Origin: Rhodococcus sp. HNM0569
Lineage (GTDB): Bacteria > Actinomycetota > Actinomycetes > Mycobacteriales > Mycobacteriaceae
DNA: 64,000 nt
NCBI RefSeq assembly: GCF_012726205.1
Contig: NZ_JAASAE010000013.1
Span: forward strand, 1 to 64,000
Reading direction: 5' to 3'
The position numbers were made by a program, and so were the translations under genes. Below the pieces are notes generated by a model. The model was not told the origin of the DNA and did no database searches. It was given only the letters and a program-made list of their open reading frames with translations. Of the stretch, positions 54,639 to 64,000 are shown one piece after another (position 1 is the first letter of the stretch; every line of letters begins with the position of its first letter).

Positions 54639-55337
54639 GTGACCACGCGTATCCGTACGTCGGCCGATGCCGAGGAGAATGCCGCGGAGTACATGCGTGC
54701 ACTCGCGTTCCCGGATGCCACCGCGCTCGCACTCGGGACGGGTCACGGAATCGACGTCTACTCGTCGGGCGCGTACGCGCAATGTCGGTGGCGGGGCAGC
54801 CCGGCGGATGTCGCGCAACTCGAGAGCCTGTACTCGACGCGTGGGGTCGACTCGCGGCGAGATCTCCTGTACTTCTCCGCGGTCGGATACACCGACGCCG
54901 CCCGCACGTATGCGCGATCCACCGGCATCGCACTGTTCGTGTGGGACGCCGACGGACGGGTCGCACCCGACGACGAGCGCGCGAAGGCACTCGTGGCGCG
55001 TGGCCACACCACAACTACCGCGCCGCCGCCCCGGCCTGCGCCCGCACCCGCTCCGACGCGAGACCAGGGTGTGCACTGGCGTGCCGTCGGGCAACGTATC
55101 GGCCGTGTGCTCTCACCGCTCACCGCATTGTGGCTTCCGCACTGGCGAGTCGTTGCGGCCGTGCTCTTCACCCTCGTGCTGCTCGTCGCGCCTTTCGGCG
55201 ACGACATGGTTCCGCTGCGGGTGTTCGCGACGCTCGTGTCGGTGGTCGGGGCACCGGTGTGCTGGTTCCTCAGCTACCAGCACTGGCGGTCGGCCGCCGC
55301 TCGGCGCATGGCGCGCTCGGCCCGGCGGTACGGCTGA
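54639..55337 (+). CDS. Membrane-anchored Mrr-like restriction endonuclease-fold protein
   Basis: The 232-aa protein has a PD-(D/E)xK-like region at about residues 20-125: GTGHGIDVYSSGAYAQCRW, then LLYFSAVGYTDAARTYARSTGIALFVW, the typical Mrr end. D39 is kept. The ExK position reads Q48-C-R50, so the catalytic lysine is replaced by Arg. A Pro/Ala linker and two membrane helices (VVAAVLFTLVLLVAPF, VFATLVSVVGAPVCWFLSY) follow. The GTG start follows GAAAGGGGAGACG. It is probably a nuclease-fold binder rather than an active restriction enzyme. Confidence 0.65.
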   Translation: MTTRIRTSADAEENAAEYMRALAFPDATALALGTGHGIDVYSSGAYAQCRWRGSPADVAQLESLYSTRGVDSRRDLLYFSAVGYTDAARTYARSTGIALFVWDADGRVAPDDERAKALVARGHTTTTAPPPRPAPAPAPTRDQGVHWRAVGQRIGRVLSPLTALWLPHWRVVAAVLFTLVLLVAPFGDDMVPLRVFATLVSVVGAPVCWFLSYQHWRSAAARRMARSARRYG

Positions 55338-55343
55338 CGCCGG

Positions 55344-57238
<1,895 letters not shown>

Positions 57239-57322
57239 CGACCCTGCCTTTCGTCTCGCTCGTCCGAGCTCTCGCCTATACCGTAGCGGTCGCCGGACCG
57301 TGGGGCGGCATTCTCCCGCCGC

Positions 57323-58045
57323 TCACCGTGCCTCGCCGACGTCGACGTGCCCGGTGATGCGGTGGAGCCCGGCCAGCAGATCCCACGAATCGCCGGGAAC
57401 CACCGTGGCCGAGTCGCTTCCGTACACGAGGTAGCGGCCGTCGTCGGCGATGTCGCGCCACGCGATCCCGCCGAAGGTGGCCGGCCGGTGGCGCGGGCCG
57501 CGGATGACAGTGGCGACGCCCGAGCCCGACGCCGGCCGGTTGAGGGCGGCGACGAGGGCGCGGCGACGACGTTCGTCGGCGTGCGCGCCGCGCCGCGCCG
57601 TGACGGGGTGCAGCATGCCCGCTTCGACGAGTGGGAGTTGCGCGACCATCTGGCGGGCCAGATCGTAGGGCTCGCATCCGCGGATCGCGACGTCGCCGCC
57701 GATCTCGCTTGAGGGGCCCGCATGTTGGAGTGCGACGACACCGTGTCCGCGTGCCGCCGCACCGATCATGCGGATCGGCGTCGCATCCGATTCGACGTCG
57801 GGTGGGCCGCCGTGCCAGCCGAATACCTCGATGCGCCACTGTGGTTCGGCCAGGATCAGCACGGCCGCCTCGAGCAGCGCGTGCTCGGGCCGCGCGAACC
57901 GACTACGCAACGCGTGCTGTTCGGCGGCGAACGTGTCGGCGAACTCGTGGTCGCTCGACAGGCGGAACGGGAACGGCAAACGATCCTGACCGGTCGCCGC
58001 CCAGATCGCAGCGAACTCGGCGCTCGACAGCCCCCAGAAGCTCAC
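57323..58045 (-). CDS. EspG-family ESX secretion-associated chaperone, second copy
   Basis: The 240-aa protein begins VSFWGLSSAEFAAIWAATGQDRLPFPFRL, matching the FAALW...GQD...YPF pattern of the protein at 1753-2526. It also has TPIRMIGAAARGHGVVALQHAG, which parallels SPIRVVGAQLHRWCSVAVQQAG there. The GTG start lies 4 nt after the PPE-like stop, so the two are coupled. It ends with GRYLVYGSDSATVVPGD. Confidence 0.8.
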   Translation of the reverse strand: MSFWGLSSAEFAAIWAATGQDRLPFPFRLSSDHEFADTFAAEQHALRSRFARPEHALLEAAVLILAEPQWRIEVFGWHGGPPDVESDATPIRMIGAAARGHGVVALQHAGPSSEIGGDVAIRGCEPYDLARQMVAQLPLVEAGMLHPVTARRGAHADERRRRALVAALNRPASGSGVATVIRGPRHRPATFGGIAWRDIADDGRYLVYGSDSATVVPGDSWDLLAGLHRITGHVDVGEAR

Positions 58046-58049
58046 GTGG

Positions 58050-58982
58050 TCACCGCTCGCCGATGACCGGCGGCGCGACCGGCGGAAGATCCCCCGTGAG
58101 CTGTGTTGTGTCGTCCATCTTTTCGAGAAAGACGGGTTCGACCGTCTCCGTGTCGTCGTCCTCCGGCTCGGCCGGGCGGGCGCTCGCGGCGGTGTCGGCG
58201 CGATGCGCCGCGACGACGCGCCGCCCGTACTGTGCTGCGAATCCGCCTGCCGCGCCTGCGAGTGCGCCCATTCCGGTGGCGGCGCCGCTGTCCATGGCCG
58301 GTGCCGCTGCGCTGGGCGAACCCGCGTGGTCCCCGGTGTCCTCGGGGACGCTGTGCGCCGCGTCGGCAGGGGTGACCGCACTCGCCGCCTCGTCGGCTGT
58401 GCCGCGCAGAGCCTCGTCGGCTGTGCCGCGCAGAGCCTCGTCGGCTACGCCGCGCAGGGCCTCTGCGGCATCGCGATGTGCGGGAGCGTACGTGTGGGTG
58501 AAGACGTCACGCGCTTCCTGCTCCGCGTTCGCCGCGTCGGCAGGTGCCTGCCAGTTCCACGGCAGCACCGAATTCCAGTCGAGCACCGGGTCCGGTGCGG
58601 GCGCCGCCTCGGGCATCGCGGCGACGACGGCCGACATCGCCGACCCGGCGTCGGCGACGATGCGCGCGATGCGCGCGATGCGGTGCGCGCCGTCGTCGAG
58701 AGCAGCGAGGGGGCCCGTGGTGTTCGACGACACCGCGGCGGCGCCGGTGCCGGTCCATCCCGCTCGCAGCGCCGCGTCGACCGACGCGCGGAAGCGTGCA
58801 CTCGCGTCGTCGACATCGCGGGCGAGCGCGTCCCACTGTGCCGCCGTGTGTGCGGTGTCGGCGGGCGCGAGGGCCCGCGTGGCTTCCGCGAGACTATCGT
58901 GGTTCCACCGGTGATGGTGAAAGTTGGGGGTCGCACCCGAGCCCCCGGCCGCCCCGTCCGTATTCACACGCAATTCCGACAC
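58050..58982 (-). CDS. PPE/WXG-like putative ESX substrate with tandem 8-residue repeats
   Basis: The protein has 310 aa. The helical N-terminal domain has a WxG turn (RAGWTGTGAAAV, about 75) and a second helix pair, with LDWNSVLPWNWQAP. Three ADEALRG-type octapeptides follow (about 175-200), then an Ala/Pro/Asp-rich low-complexity tail. It is the counterpart of the gene at 518-1756 and precedes its espG partner. Confidence 0.65.
   Translation of the reverse strand: MSELRVNTDGAAGGSGATPNFHHHRWNHDSLAEATRALAPADTAHTAAQWDALARDVDDASARFRASVDAALRAGWTGTGAAAVSSNTTGPLAALDDGAHRIARIARIVADAGSAMSAVVAAMPEAAPAPDPVLDWNSVLPWNWQAPADAANAEQEARDVFTHTYAPAHRDAAEALRGVADEALRGTADEALRGTADEAASAVTPADAAHSVPEDTGDHAGSPSAAAPAMDSGAATGMGALAGAAGGFAAQYGRRVVAAHRADTAASARPAEPEDDDTETVEPVFLEKMDDTTQLTGDLPPVAPPVIGER
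58387..58458. repeat. Three 24-bp in-frame tandem repeats within the PPE-like gene
   Basis: Units at 58387-58410 and 58411-58434 are identical (they start GCCTCGTCGGCTGTGCCGCG on the plus strand); 58435-58458 differs at a few bases. Each encodes eight residues, (A)DEALRGT-like, so length change would stay in frame. Confidence 0.85.
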
Positions 58983-59092
58983 GCAGTACCTCCCATGCGA
59001 CCGTTCGCACGGCGCGGTCGCCCTGCGAGCGCGGATCCCCCGATCCGGACCGGGGACACTCTACCGGCGCGCGGCGGTTCGGTCGGGTCGGC

Positions 59093-59581
59093 TCAACCCG
59101 CGCGCGTGGTGATCGGGGGAATCGTGATCGTCGGGGTCGTGGTCGTCGCGGGAGGCGTCGTGGTGGCGGCCGTGGCGGACGGGGGCGCCGGTGCGACGGT
59201 CGTGACGTCGACGTGCGTGGGCGGAGCCGATCCGGGATTGTCGGCGACCGGTTCGATCGTCCGCGGTGGTGCGGGTGGCACCGTCTGGGGTGTCGCCTGC
59301 GTGGTGGCCGGGCCCGTGGTGTCGGGGGTCGTCGTGCTCGAGCGGGGCGTGGTGGGCGCCGCGACCTGCCACGACGGCGACGGTGGGATCGACACCGTGT
59401 AGGCCACCGGTGTCGGACGGAAGCCGTCGGCGGTGTGCAGGCCGTCGCTCGCGAGAGGCGGGACGGGAACGTGTTGCGCCGGTCCCGCGAACACGCCGCC
59501 CGCGGCGCCGACCACGAAGCCGCCTGCCGAGAGCAGCGCGGCGAGAGCGAATGCGCCGGTCAGAACAGTCGTATCTTTCAT
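59093..59581 (-). CDS. Secreted or membrane-anchored Pro/Thr-rich protein
   Basis: The 162-aa protein has an N-terminal hydrophobic segment (VLTGAFALAALLSAGGFVVGAAGGVFA), either a signal peptide or an anchor. The remainder is nearly all Pro, Thr, Ala and Ser with no folded domain visible. It lies upstream of the PPE-like/EspG/TY-Chap genes on the same strand. It may be a cell-wall spacer protein. No family is recognised. Confidence 0.55.
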   Translation of the reverse strand: MKDTTVLTGAFALAALLSAGGFVVGAAGGVFAGPAQHVPVPPLASDGLHTADGFRPTPVAYTVSIPPSPSWQVAAPTTPRSSTTTPDTTGPATTQATPQTVPPAPPRTIEPVADNPGSAPPTHVDVTTVAPAPPSATAATTTPPATTTTPTITIPPITTRAG

Positions 59582-59734
59582 GGGACCCGTCGTGTGCCGA
59601 ATCGGTGCGCCGCGCGGTCGCGCGTGCGGGCACCCTGCCGGACCGGGAGACTACGCCACGACCAGCGGACGCGCCCCGCGAGCCCGGCGCGAAGCGCCTG
59701 CAGTGGCCTGTGCGTTCGAGGGCGGCCGGGCGAC

Positions 59735-60727
59735 TCACGCCGTTGCGGCGCGCACGAATCGCGCGACCCGGCGTGTCGCGCGGCCACCCTCGGGGACGAT
59801 GCCCGCGGCAGCCTGGAACACGTGCACCTGCTGTTCCCAGACCTCGAGCCGGCACTCGACGCCTGCCGAGGCGAGTCGTTCCGCCATCAGCACCGCGTCG
59901 GGGTACACCAACTCGTCGGACCCGACCTGGATCAGAGCGGGCGGCATGTCGGTGAGGCCGCCGTCGACGGGCGAGGCCGCCGGCTCGCTGCCGAACCGCG
60001 AGTCGGCCCGGTCCACGATGCCGCCCAGGGCCTCGAGCGCACGCCCCGGGAACATCGCGCATCGGTCCACATTCGGGTGCGCGAGCTTGCCCGCTGGATC
60101 GAGATCGGTGAGCGGCGACATCGCGATGTTCGCCGCCGGCCTGGGCAGGCCGGCGCGCATCGCGTCGAGAGTGACCGCGAACGTGAGGAATCCCCCGGCC
60201 GAGTCGCCCGCGATCACGATCCGCTCGGGCGGATAGCCGTGTGCGAGCAGCCAGCGGTAGCCGTCGAGGCCGTCGGCGACTGCCGACCGGATCGGCGCGT
60301 GCGGCAACATGCGGTAGGCGACGTTGAGCACGGTGGCATCGGCGCCGGCCGCGATGCGCGACACCAGATTGCGGTGCGAACGCAGCCCACAGCACAGGAA
60401 CGCCCCGCCGTGGAGATAGAGCACCGCGCGCGGCGGCGACGCGGCGTACCCGGCGGGACGGAGGAGTTCTGCGGGTGCGTGGGGGAGTCGCACCGCGGTG
60501 CGGCGGACCGCGGCTACCCCGGGCAGGGAGTAGCCGAGCAGGTCTACCAGCCCGGCGGGCCACGGAAGGTCCGGATGCCGCGACCAGGCGTCGAGGAACG
60601 GCCGGACCGTGTGGCGCACCGTGTGCGACAGCAGTTGCGACTGCAGGCTCACTCCCGCGACCTCGACCGCGTCGACCGCGCGCGGTGCGGCTGCGTGGTT
60701 CGGCGCCCACTGTTCGGCTGTGCTCAT
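59735..60727 (-). CDS. Alpha/beta hydrolase of the HSL/acetyl-esterase (lipase) family
   Basis: The 330-aa protein has the HGGAF oxyanion motif (about 107) and the nucleophile elbow GDSAGG (about 182). The catalytic Asp is in GSDELVYPDA and the His in QQVHVFQ. Such enzymes cleave short-chain esters. ATG at 60727 follows GGAG. A longer in-frame start exists upstream but without a better ribosome site. Confidence 0.88.
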   Translation of the reverse strand: MSTAEQWAPNHAAAPRAVDAVEVAGVSLQSQLLSHTVRHTVRPFLDAWSRHPDLPWPAGLVDLLGYSLPGVAAVRRTAVRLPHAPAELLRPAGYAASPPRAVLYLHGGAFLCCGLRSHRNLVSRIAAGADATVLNVAYRMLPHAPIRSAVADGLDGYRWLLAHGYPPERIVIAGDSAGGFLTFAVTLDAMRAGLPRPAANIAMSPLTDLDPAGKLAHPNVDRCAMFPGRALEALGGIVDRADSRFGSEPAASPVDGGLTDMPPALIQVGSDELVYPDAVLMAERLASAGVECRLEVWEQQVHVFQAAAGIVPEGGRATRRVARFVRAATA

Positions 60728-60904
60728 CGCGTGCTCCGTGTGCGCATCGTTGCGCCCTCCTACCGGGCGTGGATGCGGTGGTGTTCCGGTGTGATCCACG
60801 CCACTGGAATCGACGCTACCCGCGAAATTCGGGACTCCAGGGGCGTGTGACGCGAAAGTGACGCACGGTGCACCGTCGGTGCAGGTAGGCCACCCGTGGT
60901 TTAC

Positions 60905-61732
60905 CTATTCGATACGCGTGGCACGGGGCGGGGAGAGTGTCGCGCCGTGCAGTTCGCCGAGCAGGGAGCGCTCGAGGTCCGCGAACCGCGGGTCGGTGAG
61001 CACGTCGAGAGTGCGTGGCCTGCCGAGGTCGACGGTCACGACGCGCTGCACCCGCGCGGGTCGTGCCGACAACACGACCACGCGGTCGGCGAGGAACAGC
61101 GCCTCGCGTACGTCGTGCGTGATCATGACAGTGGTCCAATTGTGGCGTTGCCACACCGACTGCAGCCACGCGTGCATCTCCGAGCGGGTGAGCGAATCGA
61201 GTGCGCCGAACGGTTCGTCGAGCAGCAGCACCGGCCGATTCTGGACGACGGTGCGCAGCAGCGCCGCACGTTGCCGCATGCCACCCGAGAGCTGCCCCGG
61301 GCGGGCCGACTCGAAGCCCTCGAGGCCGAACACGGGGAAGAGGGCACGTGCCTGTTCGCGGGCGTCCCGGCGTGAGCTGCCGCGCACCTCGAGTGCCAGC
61401 GCGGCGTTGTCGAGGATCGTCCGCCACGGGAACAACAGATCGCGTTGCGGCATGTACGCCGCGCCGCCGGCGGTCGCGGGATGGCCGTCGACCGACACGG
61501 CCCCGTCGTCCGGTGTGTCCAGTCCCGCGATCAGGGACAGCAGCGTGCTCTTGCCGCACCCGCTGGGGCCGACGACCGCGACGAACTCGCCTGCCCGGCA
61601 TTCGACATCGATGCCGTCCAGAACCCGGCGCGCAGAGTTGCCCGTGCCGAAGCTCTTGTGTACTGCGGCCACCGACACGCGCGGCGGGACGCGTGCTCCA
61701 CCATGCGGTGTCTCGGTGCAGGATTCGGTCAT
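60905..61732 (-). CDS. ABC transporter ATP-binding protein, ThiZ-like
   Basis: The 275-aa protein has Walker A GPSGCGKST, Q-loop YMPQRDLLFPWRT, signature LSGGMRQR and Walker B LLLDEPFGALD. Specificity comes from the operon: the upstream genes encode a permease, an NMT1/ThiY-like binding protein and TenA. The ATG overlaps the permease stop by 4 bp. It drives uptake of a thiamin pyrimidine precursor. Confidence 0.85.
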   Translation of the reverse strand: MTESCTETPHGGARVPPRVSVAAVHKSFGTGNSARRVLDGIDVECRAGEFVAVVGPSGCGKSTLLSLIAGLDTPDDGAVSVDGHPATAGGAAYMPQRDLLFPWRTILDNAALALEVRGSSRRDAREQARALFPVFGLEGFESARPGQLSGGMRQRAALLRTVVQNRPVLLLDEPFGALDSLTRSEMHAWLQSVWQRHNWTTVMITHDVREALFLADRVVVLSARPARVQRVVTVDLGRPRTLDVLTDPRFADLERSLLGELHGATLSPPRATRIE

Positions 61733-62538
61733 CGCACACCCTCCTCGGAGATCCAGGGGGCCACCGCACGTTCGACTGCGAACGTCGACACGTAGAGCGC
61801 GACGCTGACGGCAGCCGTGACGGCGACGGCGGCGAGCACGAGATCGGTGCGGAACGAGTTCTTCTGGATCGACATGAAGATGCCGAGGCCCTCGGACGCG
61901 CCGACGTACTCGGCGAACACCGCGCCCACCACCGCGTAGGTGATGCCGATGCGCAAGGACGTGAAGAACCGAGGCAGTGCGGACGGCAACCGGACGTACC
62001 GGAACTGTTGCCACCGGGACGCACCCATGCTCCGCAGCAGCGCCGACGAGTCGCGAGGAGCCGAGGCGAACCCCTCGACCAGGCCGATCGCCATCGGGAA
62101 GAACGTGACCAGCGCGACGACGAGAACCTTGGGCAGCAACCCGAAGCCGAACCAGATGATCATCAGCGGGGCGATCGCGACGATCGGAAGTGTCTGAGAC
62201 ACCACGAACAGCGGGACGAACGCGGTGCGCAGGCGCGGCGAGAAGTCGACTGCGATCGCGAGTGCCCATGCGCACGCGAGAGACAGCGCGAAACCGACGA
62301 AGGTGACCTGCAGGGTGGCCCACGCATTGCTCGTGAGCGCGTCGCGGTACTGCCAGCCCTGCTCGACCACCCGGGCGGGCGACGGAAGCACCTGCGGGCG
62401 GACACCGCTCACCGCGACGTACATCTGCCATGTCGCCACGAGAGCCGCAGCCACCGCGACCGCGGGAACGGCACGCGAAATGGTGGTGCGGGCCGGGGGC
62501 GAGGCGTCGCGCGTGCGGTCGGCGCGGACCGGACTCAT
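61729..62538 (-). CDS. ABC transporter permease, ThiX-like
   Basis: The 269-aa protein has about six membrane helices and the coupling motif ALLRSMGASRWQQFRYVRLPSALPRFFTSLRIG. Its place between the ThiY-like and ThiZ-like genes gives the specificity. The start was set at 62538, where GAGGCAGG lies just upstream and the reading frame overlaps the binding-protein stop. Confidence 0.85.
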   Translation of the reverse strand: MSPVRADRTRDASPPARTTISRAVPAVAVAAALVATWQMYVAVSGVRPQVLPSPARVVEQGWQYRDALTSNAWATLQVTFVGFALSLACAWALAIAVDFSPRLRTAFVPLFVVSQTLPIVAIAPLMIIWFGFGLLPKVLVVALVTFFPMAIGLVEGFASAPRDSSALLRSMGASRWQQFRYVRLPSALPRFFTSLRIGITYAVVGAVFAEYVGASEGLGIFMSIQKNSFRTDLVLAAVAVTAAVSVALYVSTFAVERAVAPWISEEGVR

Positions 62539-63554
62539 CGACCTGCCTCGCGATACTCGTCGGTGAAGTACGTGGACCAATCGGGTTCGGCGGCAAGCGG
62601 ACCGCCGTCGGGACCCGCGAGAACGCCGCTACGGTAGAGGAATCCGGAGTATCCGGCCCACTGCTCGAGAGTCTGCGCGCCGACGTGCTCGGGCGGACCG
62701 AAGGCCCCTCGTTCGACGAGCATTCGCTGGCTCTCGTGCACCAGAGCCTCGTCGGTGAATGCGCCGGGATTCGCGTCCACGAGCATCTCCGCGGCGGCGT
62801 CCGGATTCTCGGCGGCGAACCGGTAGCCCCGCGCGAGCGCCTGCACGAACGCGCGAGCCTCGTCGGGACGGCTCGCCAGCCACTCGCGGTTGCCGTCGAC
62901 GACGATCGCGTACGCGTCCGGGAAGCCGTAGTCGGCGTACTCGAAGTACCGCATGGGCGTGCCACGGTGCTCGGCTTCGATGCCCTCCCACGCGAGATAC
63001 GAGACGGTGAAGTCGGCGTCCCCTGCGTACACCGCCTCGTAGGCGGACGTGCCGAGCGTGACGGTACGGAAATCGCCTGTGCCGCCGTCGTTGCGAATCA
63101 CTTGTCGGAGGACCTCGACCTCGCCGGGGTCGCCGAAGCCTGCGTAGGTCTTCCCGTCCAGATCGCGTGGCCGCGTGATGTCGGTGCGGTCTGCGCGCAC
63201 ACCGATCCCGGTGGCCCAGTGCTGTAGCGGCGCCAGCACCGAGACATTTTGTGCACCGGCGGCTTTCGAGAACGTCGACGAGCCCTGGAAACTGATCCCG
63301 AACTCGGCATTGCCCGCATCGACCAGGGTGTCGGGTGACGTGTTGTTGTACGGCAGCACCGCGACGTCCAGCCCGGCTTCGGCGAACCAGCCCTGCTCGA
63401 GTGCGACGTACAGCCCCGTGTGGTTGGTGTTCGGTGTCCAGTCGAGCGCGAACCTGATCGTGTCGTCGCCGGACGCGCCCGCGCAGCCACCGCACACCGC
63501 GGCGACGAGGGCGAGGACGAACGAGACGATCAGTGGGCGCAGCGGCCGCGTCAC
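62535..63554 (-). CDS. ABC transporter substrate-binding lipoprotein, ThiY/NMT1-like
   Basis: The 339-aa protein has a lipoprotein signal (ALVAAVCGGC). The NMT1/ThiY-type core starts FALDWTPNTNHTGLYVALEQG and continues with YAGFGDPGEVEVLRQV and YFEYADYGFPDAYAIVV. The FALDWTPNTNHTG stretch is typical of formylaminopyrimidine-binding ThiY proteins. The GTG overlaps the tenA stop by 4 bp. Confidence 0.88.
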   Translation of the reverse strand: MTRPLRPLIVSFVLALVAAVCGGCAGASGDDTIRFALDWTPNTNHTGLYVALEQGWFAEAGLDVAVLPYNNTSPDTLVDAGNAEFGISFQGSSTFSKAAGAQNVSVLAPLQHWATGIGVRADRTDITRPRDLDGKTYAGFGDPGEVEVLRQVIRNDGGTGDFRTVTLGTSAYEAVYAGDADFTVSYLAWEGIEAEHRGTPMRYFEYADYGFPDAYAIVVDGNREWLASRPDEARAFVQALARGYRFAAENPDAAAEMLVDANPGAFTDEALVHESQRMLVERGAFGPPEHVGAQTLEQWAGYSGFLYRSGVLAGPDGGPLAAEPDWSTYFTDEYREAGR

Positions 63555-64000
63555 GCGGGCCACGACTGCTGGTGCAGTGCGGAGTCGAAGAACATCGACT
63601 CGTACCTGCTCGCGACGACGAAGGCGTCGAGCATCGCGGAGCGTTCGGCAGGCGAGGCCGCCGCGGCGGCCTCGTCGACGAGAAGTCTTGCGCGCTCCAC
63701 CGATTCGTGGAACTCGGGGTCGTCGTAGGTCGTGACCCATCGTGCGTACGGGTGCGTCGGATCGGCGCCGAGGACCTCGCGAGCCTCCGCGGCGAGCCGT
63801 CGGCCCACGTCGGCGTAGATCCAGAAGCACGGGAGCACGGCGGCCGCACCGACCGCATACGAGCGCGTCGCTGCCGTGGCCACGAGGAACGACACATAGC
63901 CCAGGCACGCGGGAGATTCGGTGGCGGGCGCGCCGGACGGCGGCAGGGTATCGAGCAGTTCGCGGTGCAGTGTGGCCTCGACCTCCGTTGCGGTGGCCGC
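63551..64000 (-). CDS. tenA: TenA/THI-4 family thiaminase II, C-terminal part (runs off the window)
   Basis: The reverse frame stays open to the window edge. Readable sequence includes CLGYVSFLVATAATRSYAVGAAAVLPCFWIYADVG, the TenA core with the catalytic-Cys region absent or off-window, then YARWVTTYDDPEF and ASRYESMFFDSAL. TenA hydrolyses aminopyrimidines to HMP for thiamin salvage. Its TGA overlaps the binding-protein start, so it is co-translated with the ThiXYZ-like transporter. The N-terminus is missing. Confidence 0.88.
   Translation of the reverse strand, partial: AATATEVEATLHRELLDTLPPSGAPATESPACLGYVSFLVATAATRSYAVGAAAVLPCFWIYADVGRRLAAEAREVLGADPTHPYARWVTTYDDPEFHESVERARLLVDEAAAAASPAERSAMLDAFVVASRYESMFFDSALHQQSWPA

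Noticed and set aside
60865-60876. ACGGTGCACCGT palindrome between the lipase-type gene and the ThiZ-like gene
   Set aside because: Short, with no copies near other promoters, and located after rather than before the thiamin operon. It could be part of a weak terminator or the lipase promoter but the evidence is too thin.
63551-64000. A TPP riboswitch for the thiamin operon
   Set aside because: The operon's 5' end lies beyond the window, and no THI-box-like structure was seen inside it.

Overview
The window looks like chromosomal DNA of a high-GC, mycolic-acid-containing actinomycete, most likely Rhodococcus or a close relative. The evidence is an Emb-type arabinosyltransferase, many type VII secretion (ESX) accessory genes (EspG, YbaB/EspL-like, WXG/EspC-like, TY-Chap-type chaperones), a 13E12/DUF222 HNH gene with a mycobacterial-type LexA box, furA-katG, frequent GTG/TTG starts and 4-bp start/stop overlaps. 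No rRNA, tRNA, CRISPR array, insertion sequence or phage module was recognised. All functions are read from sequence motifs and remembered family features; no database search was run.

Layout. 1-3171: partial 13E12 gene, then ESX accessory module A (PPE/WXG-like, EspG, helical WXG-like protein). 3211-7709: a small catabolic cluster with a cyclase-family amidohydrolase, a ThDP-dependent enzyme, a flavin reductase and a Tat-exported formamidase-like protein. 7728-13516 (minus): arabinosyltransferase, RelA/SpoT-domain protein and dicarboxylate-type symporter. 13729-20451: NhaA-thioredoxin fusion, MBL hydrolase, alpha/beta hydrolase, TY-Chap protein, DoxX and a putative lipoprotein. 20557-26720: ESX accessory module C (YbaB/EspL-like, membrane proteins, EspC-like and WXG proteins, a decayed toxin remnant), followed by an ADP-ribosylglycohydrolase and a frameshifted ankyrin gene. 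26779-33179: a complete liv-type ABC transporter (livGFHMK) divergent from a PucR regulator.

33224-54176 is the most interesting part. An overlapping five-gene operon encodes a class III aminotransferase, an FAD/Fe-S 2-hydroxyacid dehydrogenase, an aldehyde dehydrogenase, a GntR/FCD regulator and an NAD-dependent 2-hydroxyacid dehydrogenase. The same palindrome, ATTGT-N2-ACAAT, lies before this operon and in two divergent promoter regions 17-19 kb away. Those two regions control two amidases, two Asp/Glu-racemase (maleate-isomerase-like) proteins, a DUF3830 protein and an orphan ABC ATPase. I infer one GntR regulon for catabolism of an unknown amide- or lactam-type nitrogen compound. The block also contains katG-furA and a flavoprotein/ferredoxin/SsuABC-like transport operon that shows no visible operator.

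54192-64000: a small membrane protein, a membrane-anchored Mrr-like protein, a type-II-like lumazine synthase, ESX accessory module D (paralogues of modules A and B), a secreted Pro/Thr-rich protein, a lipase-type hydrolase, and a ThiXYZ-TenA thiamin-precursor salvage operon that runs off the right edge.
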